Positions 6,388 through 9,982 of a DNA stretch of 9,982 nt are shown here, piece by piece. Location of the stretch: the NCBI GenBank assembly GCA_937894935.1, contig CALAYC010000164.1, forward strand, positions 1-9,982. The letters run 5' to 3'. The stretch is from an uncultured Verrucomicrobiota bacterium (GTDB taxonomy: Bacteria > Verrucomicrobiota > Verrucomicrobiia > Limisphaerales > JADLHS01). The position numbers and the translations under genes were made by a program. Positions within the stretch are counted from its first letter, which is position 1. Each line of letters starts with the position of its first letter. The notes under the pieces are model-generated. The model saw only the letters and a program-made list of their open reading frames with translations, searched no databases and was not told where the DNA came from.

Positions 6388-6948
6388 ATGAATATGTTGT
6401 TTCTTGCTGCTGCAACGCCCGCCACGACCGGCGAGCAGGGGATGGTGGAAAAGATCGCCGAAACGTTCGGTTGGAATCCGACCCTGTTCTTTTCGCAGGT
6501 GGTCAGTTTCTGCCTCGTGGCCTTCTTGCTCCATCGCTTTGCCTACAAGCCGATTCTGGCCGTGCTCGAACAGCGCCGCCAGAAGATCGCCGAAGGCTTG
6601 GCGAACGCGGAAAAGATCAAGCAGGAACTCGCGAACGCTCAGGTGAAGGCGCAGGAAATTATCAGCCAGGCCAGTGCGCAGGCGAACAAGGCCATCGAAG
6701 AAGCCCGCGCGGCGGCGGCAAAAGTTCAGGAGCAGGAAACGCAGAAAGCCATTGCTGCGGCGAATGACATTATCGCGAAGGCCAAGCAGGCGAGCGAAGC
6801 GGAACTCGTGCGCATGAAAGCCGAGTTGCGCAAGGAAGTCGGTCGCCTGGTGGTGGCCACCAGTGCGAAAGTGACCGGTGGTATTTTGACCGCCGAACAG
6901 CAAAGTCGGCTTGCGGAAGAAACGAACAAGCAATTGGCAGCGAATTGA
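6388..6948 (+). CDS. atpF: ATP synthase F0 subunit b (peripheral stalk)
   Basis: 186 residues from ATG 6388. ATG 6394 is nearly as good, since GAG at 6382-6384 is better spaced for it; TTG 6376 is unlikely because it falls in the T-run of the hairpin. The N-terminus has about 30 extra residues before the single membrane helix (about residues 31-49, NPTLFF to AFLL). This is longer than in E. coli b, where the helix starts almost at once. Next comes 'RFAYKPI' and a long Ala/Glu/Lys/Gln-rich amphipathic helix to the C-terminus, which forms the right-handed dimeric coiled coil of the stator. The C-terminal end contacts delta on top of F1. Only one b gene is visible, so the stalk is probably a homodimer. 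It lies between atpE and atpH in the usual order. Confidence 0.95.
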   Translation: MNMLFLAAATPATTGEQGMVEKIAETFGWNPTLFFSQVVSFCLVAFLLHRFAYKPILAVLEQRRQKIAEGLANAEKIKQELANAQVKAQEIISQASAQANKAIEEARAAAAKVQEQETQKAIAAANDIIAKAKQASEAELVRMKAELRKEVGRLVVATSAKVTGGILTAEQQSRLAEETNKQLAAN

Positions 6949-6955
6949 ATTGAGA

Positions 6956-7011
6956 GGTAGGGCGCGTCACTCAGGCTGCGCCGTTGCGGACGGAAGATTG
7001 TCCGCTCTACC
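6956..7011 (+). repeat. 56-nt foldable element between atpF and atpH
   Basis: Three perfect inverted repeats nest into a three-way junction. The closing stem is GGTAG (6956-6960) with CTACC (7007-7011). Inside it are GGCGC (6961-6965) with GCGCC (6978-6982), and GCGGAC (6986-6991) with GTCCGC (7000-7005). It fills nearly all of the 72-bp spacer, ending nine bases before the atpH start. The compact palindromic form resembles dispersed intergenic repeats (REP or small MITE type). No second copy is in this window, so repeat status is inference; the base pairing is seen directly. Confidence 0.45.
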
Positions 7012-7020
7012 AAAGAGAAA

Positions 7021-7413
7021 ATGAAAATCAGCAAACAGGCTCGTCGCGACGGCAAGGCGTTGTTCAACGCCTGCAAGGTCAATGGTGCGTTGGATGAAAA
7101 TCGCGTGCGCCAGACCGTGAGTGCGGTGATTGCGCAGAAGCCGCGTGGTTATGTGGCGATTCTTTCGCACTTTCAGCGGCTGGTGAAGCTGGACATTGAG
7201 CGGCGCACGGCGCGGGTGGAAAGCGCGGTGGCGTTGACAGATACGTTGCAGGAATCGGTGAAGAAGAATCTCGCCACGCGTTACGGGCAGAATCTCAATG
7301 TGCAATTTGCGGTGAACCCGGCGTTGATCGGCGGGTTGCGGGTGCAGGTGGGCAGTGACGTTTATGATGGCAGCGTGAAAGCGCGTTTGGCCGAGTTGGA
7401 AGCGAATTTTTAA
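7021..7413 (+). CDS. atpH: ATP synthase F1 subunit delta (short form)
   Basis: 130 residues, against about 177 in E. coli. The C-terminal part is canonical for the OSCP/delta family: 'NPALIGGLRVQVGSDVYDGSVKARLAEL' aligns with the conserved Gly-Gly and Asp-Gly-Ser-Val positions. The N-terminal helical domain, which binds the N-terminus of alpha, is much reduced: only about 90 residues precede the conserved C-terminal motif. The reading frame cannot be extended upstream, because an in-frame TAG lies at 6958-6960 and no start codon lies between. The shortness is therefore real in this sequence unless a sequencing error exists. Delta joins the b stalk to the alpha3beta3 head. The start ATG 7021 follows AAAGAG closely. 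The stop is 17 bp before atpA. Confidence 0.9.
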   Translation: MKISKQARRDGKALFNACKVNGALDENRVRQTVSAVIAQKPRGYVAILSHFQRLVKLDIERRTARVESAVALTDTLQESVKKNLATRYGQNLNVQFAVNPALIGGLRVQVGSDVYDGSVKARLAELEANF

Positions 7414-7430
7414 GCGGAACAGAATTTGAT

Positions 7431-8972
7431 ATGAGCAATCTATTGCAAGAAATCGAAGCGCAGATCGCCGGCGTCAAGACGCAGGTGAACAAGCAGAACG
7501 TCGGAATCGTTCGTGAAATTTCCGACGGTGTTGCCAAGATCGAGGGCCTTACTGATTGCATGGCCAACGAAATGTTGGACTTCGGCAACGGCATCATCGG
7601 CCTCGCGCTTAACCTCGAAGAAACGGAAGTCGGCGCGATCATCCTCGGTGATTATCTGAGCATCAGCGAAGGCGCCGAGGTCAAGACGACCGGCAAGTTG
7701 CTCTCCGTGCCGGTGGGCAAAGGATTGCTTGGTCGCGTGGTGGATTGCCTGGGGCGCCCGTTGGATGGTAAAGGCCCGATCAAGGAAGACGCGTTTTATC
7801 CGGTGGAGAAAATTGCTCCCGGCATCGTGAAACGTAAGTCCGTCAGCCAGCCGGTGCAGACGGGTATCATGGCGATTGACGCGATGATTCCGATCGGCCG
7901 CGGTCAACGCGAGTTGATCATCGGCGACCGTTCAACCGGTAAGACGACCATCGGCGTGGATGCGATGATCAATCAGGCCCGCATCAACAATCAGGCGAAG
8001 CAGGCTGATGGCTCGTTTCCGAAAGATTTCCGTCCGATTTACAACATCTACGTCGCGGTCGGCCAGAAGCAGTCGAACATCGCGCGCGTTATCGCGGAAC
8101 TCGAAAAAGCGGGCGCGATGGAATACACCATTGTTGTCGTGGCCGCTGCGTCTGACTCCGCGGCGAACCAGTATCTCGCGCCGTTCTCCGGTGCGGCGAT
8201 GGGCGAATGGTTCATGGATAACGGCATGGATGCGTTGATCATTTATGATGATCTTTCGAAGCAGGCCGTGGCGTATCGCCAGGTGTCGCTCGTGTTGAAG
8301 CGTCCGTCCGGTCGGGAAGCGTATCCGGGTGACGTGTTCTATCTCCACAGCCGTTTGCTCGAACGTTCGGCGCGTGTTTCGGAGAAGTATGGCAATGGTT
8401 CACTCACGGCGTTGCCGATTATTGAAACACAAGCAGGTGACGTATCGGCGTACATTCCGACGAACGTGATTTCAATCACGGACGGCCAGATTTATCTCGA
8501 AACCGACTTGTTCTATCAGGGTGTGCGTCCGGCGGTGTCCGTCGGTCTCTCGGTTTCGCGTGTCGGTTCGGCGGCGCAAATCAAGGCGATGAAGCAGGTG
8601 GCTGGTCGTATTAAAGGTGACCTGGCGCAGTTCCGTGAATTAGCGGCTTTCGCGCAATTCGGTTCGGATCTCGACGCGAAAACGCAGGCGATTCTCGAAC
8701 GTGGTAAGCGCGTCGTGGAAATTTTCAAGCAACCGCAGTTCAATCCTGTCGCCGTCGAAATGCAGGTGGCGATTCTTTGGGCGGTGCAGAACAACTTCTT
8801 CGACGATGTGCCGGTCGAGAAGATTAAAGATTGTCAGAACAAGATGACGGACTTCCTGACAACGCGGAAGGCTGAATTGCTCACGAAGATTCGCAATGAG
8901 AAGGCGATCAGCGACGCAGTCGCGAGCGAGTTGAAAGCGGCGATCACGGAGTTCAAGCAAACCTATCGTTAA
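7431..8972 (+). CDS. atpA: ATP synthase F1 subunit alpha
   Basis: 513 residues, the same length as E. coli alpha. The order is an N-terminal beta-barrel domain (to about 95), the nucleotide-binding domain and a C-terminal helical domain. The P-loop is at residues 165-172 and reads GDRSTGKT, where most alphas have GDRQTGKT. The alpha signature 'PAVSVGLSVSRVGSAAQ' contains the Arg finger at 377 (the E. coli R376 equivalent) that reaches into the catalytic site on beta. Alpha's own nucleotide site is non-catalytic. Three copies alternate with beta in the F1 head. The gene sits 17 bp after atpH and 6 bp before atpG. The Shine-Dalgarno is poor, which may indicate translational coupling with atpH. 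Confidence 0.98.
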   Translation: MSNLLQEIEAQIAGVKTQVNKQNVGIVREISDGVAKIEGLTDCMANEMLDFGNGIIGLALNLEETEVGAIILGDYLSISEGAEVKTTGKLLSVPVGKGLLGRVVDCLGRPLDGKGPIKEDAFYPVEKIAPGIVKRKSVSQPVQTGIMAIDAMIPIGRGQRELIIGDRSTGKTTIGVDAMINQARINNQAKQADGSFPKDFRPIYNIYVAVGQKQSNIARVIAELEKAGAMEYTIVVVAAASDSAANQYLAPFSGAAMGEWFMDNGMDALIIYDDLSKQAVAYRQVSLVLKRPSGREAYPGDVFYLHSRLLERSARVSEKYGNGSLTALPIIETQAGDVSAYIPTNVISITDGQIYLETDLFYQGVRPAVSVGLSVSRVGSAAQIKAMKQVAGRIKGDLAQFRELAAFAQFGSDLDAKTQAILERGKRVVEIFKQPQFNPVAVEMQVAILWAVQNNFFDDVPVEKIKDCQNKMTDFLTTRKAELLTKIRNEKAISDAVASELKAAITEFKQTYR

Positions 8973-8978
8973 GGTTTC

Positions 8979-9857
8979 ATGCCCAGTACACGCGACATCC
9001 GCCGACGGATCAAGTCGGTTAAGAACACAGCGCAAATCACGAAGGCCATGCAGATGGTCGCTTCGTCGAAGATGCGCAAGGCGCAGCTCGCCGCGCTGGC
9101 GGGGCGTCCTTATGCGGAGAAGATGAATACCATGCTTGCGGACGCTACGGCGACCGTCGTGGATTTCTCGCATCCGTTGATGGAACAACGCGGCGGCAAG
9201 AAGCGCGCGGTGATTCTGGTCAGCACCGACAAAGGATTGTGCGGAGCGTTGAATTCGAATCTGTTCCGCGAAGCGGGCAAGTTCGATAAGGATACGACGG
9301 TGTATGTTTGCGCGGGAAAAAAAGGCGCGCAGTTTGTTTCTCGCACGCGCCGCCAACTTGCGGCGGAATTTACTTACAAAGACTCACCGTCCTTTGCTGA
9401 AGCGCGGGTGATTTCCAAATTCGCTCAGGATCTGTTCCTGAAAGGGGAAGTGGACCACGTGGATATCCTGTTCACCAATTTCGTCTCCACGCTGGTGCAG
9501 AAACCTGAAGTGAAAACGCTTCTGCCGATTGGCGAAATCAAAGGTGTGCAAGCGGGTGTCGATGGCCATGAAACTCATAGTGAGTTGAAAGGTTCGGGTT
9601 TGGAATTTCAGTTTGAGCCGAACGCCGCGCAGGTGTTGGGCGAATTGTTGCCGCATTACCTGAACTTCCAGGTCTTCCAGATTTTGCTGGAAGCCAAAGC
9701 GTCGGAACACAGCTCACGTATGGTGGCGATGAAGAACGCGACCGACAACGCCAAGCAGCTCATCAAGGACCTCACGCTCCAGTACAACAAGGTCCGCCAG
9801 GCGGCGATCACCACGGAAATCCTCGAAATCGCGACCGCGCAGATGGCGGTCGGCTAG
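8979..9857 (+). CDS. atpG: ATP synthase F1 subunit gamma
   Basis: 292 residues, the usual length. The N-terminal helix is canonical ('RDIRRRIKSVKNTAQITKAMQMVASSKM'), and so is the C-terminal helix ('RMVAMKNATDNAKQLI', ending 'TTEILEIATAQMAVG'). These two helices form the coiled coil that turns inside the alpha3beta3 ring; the middle Rossmann-like part includes 'ILVSTDKGLCGALNSNLFRE'. I see no inserted Cys-containing regulatory loop of the chloroplast type. ATG 8979 follows AAGG (8971-8974), which overlaps the atpA stop, so the two genes are likely translationally coupled. The 51-bp gap to atpD has a 5-bp inverted repeat TGGAA/TTCCA (9859-9863 and 9869-9873) and nothing else clear. Confidence 0.97.
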   Translation: MPSTRDIRRRIKSVKNTAQITKAMQMVASSKMRKAQLAALAGRPYAEKMNTMLADATATVVDFSHPLMEQRGGKKRAVILVSTDKGLCGALNSNLFREAGKFDKDTTVYVCAGKKGAQFVSRTRRQLAAEFTYKDSPSFAEARVISKFAQDLFLKGEVDHVDILFTNFVSTLVQKPEVKTLLPIGEIKGVQAGVDGHETHSELKGSGLEFQFEPNAAQVLGELLPHYLNFQVFQILLEAKASEHSSRMVAMKNATDNAKQLIKDLTLQYNKVRQAAITTEILEIATAQMAVG

Positions 9858-9908
9858 TTGGAAAAGGCTTCCAGCTCGCAACTGAAAACCACTTAAACAG
9901 TCTCTCCC

Positions 9909-9982
9909 ATGTCCGAAACTACAGCCACGCATACCGGCACGATTGTGCAGGTTATCGGTCCCGTTGTTGACGTGGACTTCTC
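9909..9982 (+). CDS. atpD: ATP synthase F1 subunit beta (5' end only)
   Basis: Only the first 24 codons are inside the window. They read MSETTATHTG followed by 'TIVQVIGPVVDVDF', the conserved first strands of the beta-subunit N-terminal barrel. Beta carries the catalytic ATP sites; those motifs lie beyond the right edge. The position after atpG fits the standard operon, and atpC (epsilon) should follow. The bases just before ATG 9909 are pyrimidine-rich (GTCTCTCCC) with no Shine-Dalgarno, in contrast to atpE and atpG. Confidence 0.95.
   Translation, partial: MSETTATHTGTIVQVIGPVVDVDF

Noticed and set aside
8640..9356. A 238-codon minus-strand frame across the atpA-atpG junction
   Set aside because: It is antisense to two unmistakable conserved genes, is Arg/His/Leu-rich as such shadows are, and matches no family I know.
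1..9982. CRISPR arrays, tRNA or rRNA genes, insertion sequences, toxin-antitoxin or phage-defence genes
   Set aside because: I looked on both strands and saw no regular direct repeats, RNA gene landmarks, transposase motifs or defence domains.

Overview
The window is ordinary Gram-negative chromosome with two divergent halves. I see no mobile element, CRISPR array, tRNA or rRNA. The likely source is a member of the Planctomycetes-Verrucomicrobia-Chlamydiae group, most plausibly a verrucomicrobium. The basis is weak: an F0 a subunit with a cleavable-looking signal peptide, a short delta subunit, and a small Cys-rich leader protein heading a metal-efflux operon. There is no 16S or other decisive marker.

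Left part, minus strand (1-2544): an envelope metal-efflux operon read leftwards. It starts with a small secreted Cys/His-rich protein of unknown function (2152-2544). Next comes a TolC/CzcC-type outer-membrane factor (735-2042), then a His-rich lipoprotein RND periplasmic adaptor (1-738, cut by the window edge). The last two genes overlap by four bases (ATGA), and the adaptor has a near-perfect Shine-Dalgarno. The inner-membrane RND pump is expected beyond the left edge.

Middle, plus strand (2774-4907): a two-gene phosphate module, a PhoU-like DUF47 protein followed after 25 bp by a PiT-family phosphate permease. An intrinsic terminator follows at 4919-4946.

Right part, plus strand (5072-9982): the F1F0 ATP synthase operon in the standard order atpB-atpE-atpF-atpH-atpA-atpG-atpD, with atpD cut by the right edge and no atpI-like gene in front. 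The c subunit lacks the Na+ ligands, so the enzyme should be H+-coupled. Proton flow through a and c turns gamma in the alpha/beta ring, while b and delta form the stator; the ATP made would serve the cell generally.

The non-coding DNA in and around the atp operon holds most of the points worth a second look. These are a CRP/FNR-like palindrome upstream, competing hairpins in the atpB leader, a terminator-like hairpin between atpE and atpF, and a compact 56-nt foldable element between atpF and atpH. I found no strong case for a wholly new multi-gene system. The best candidates for novelty are the small Cys/His-rich protein, the apparently hairpin-less adaptor, and the RNA structures inside the atp operon.
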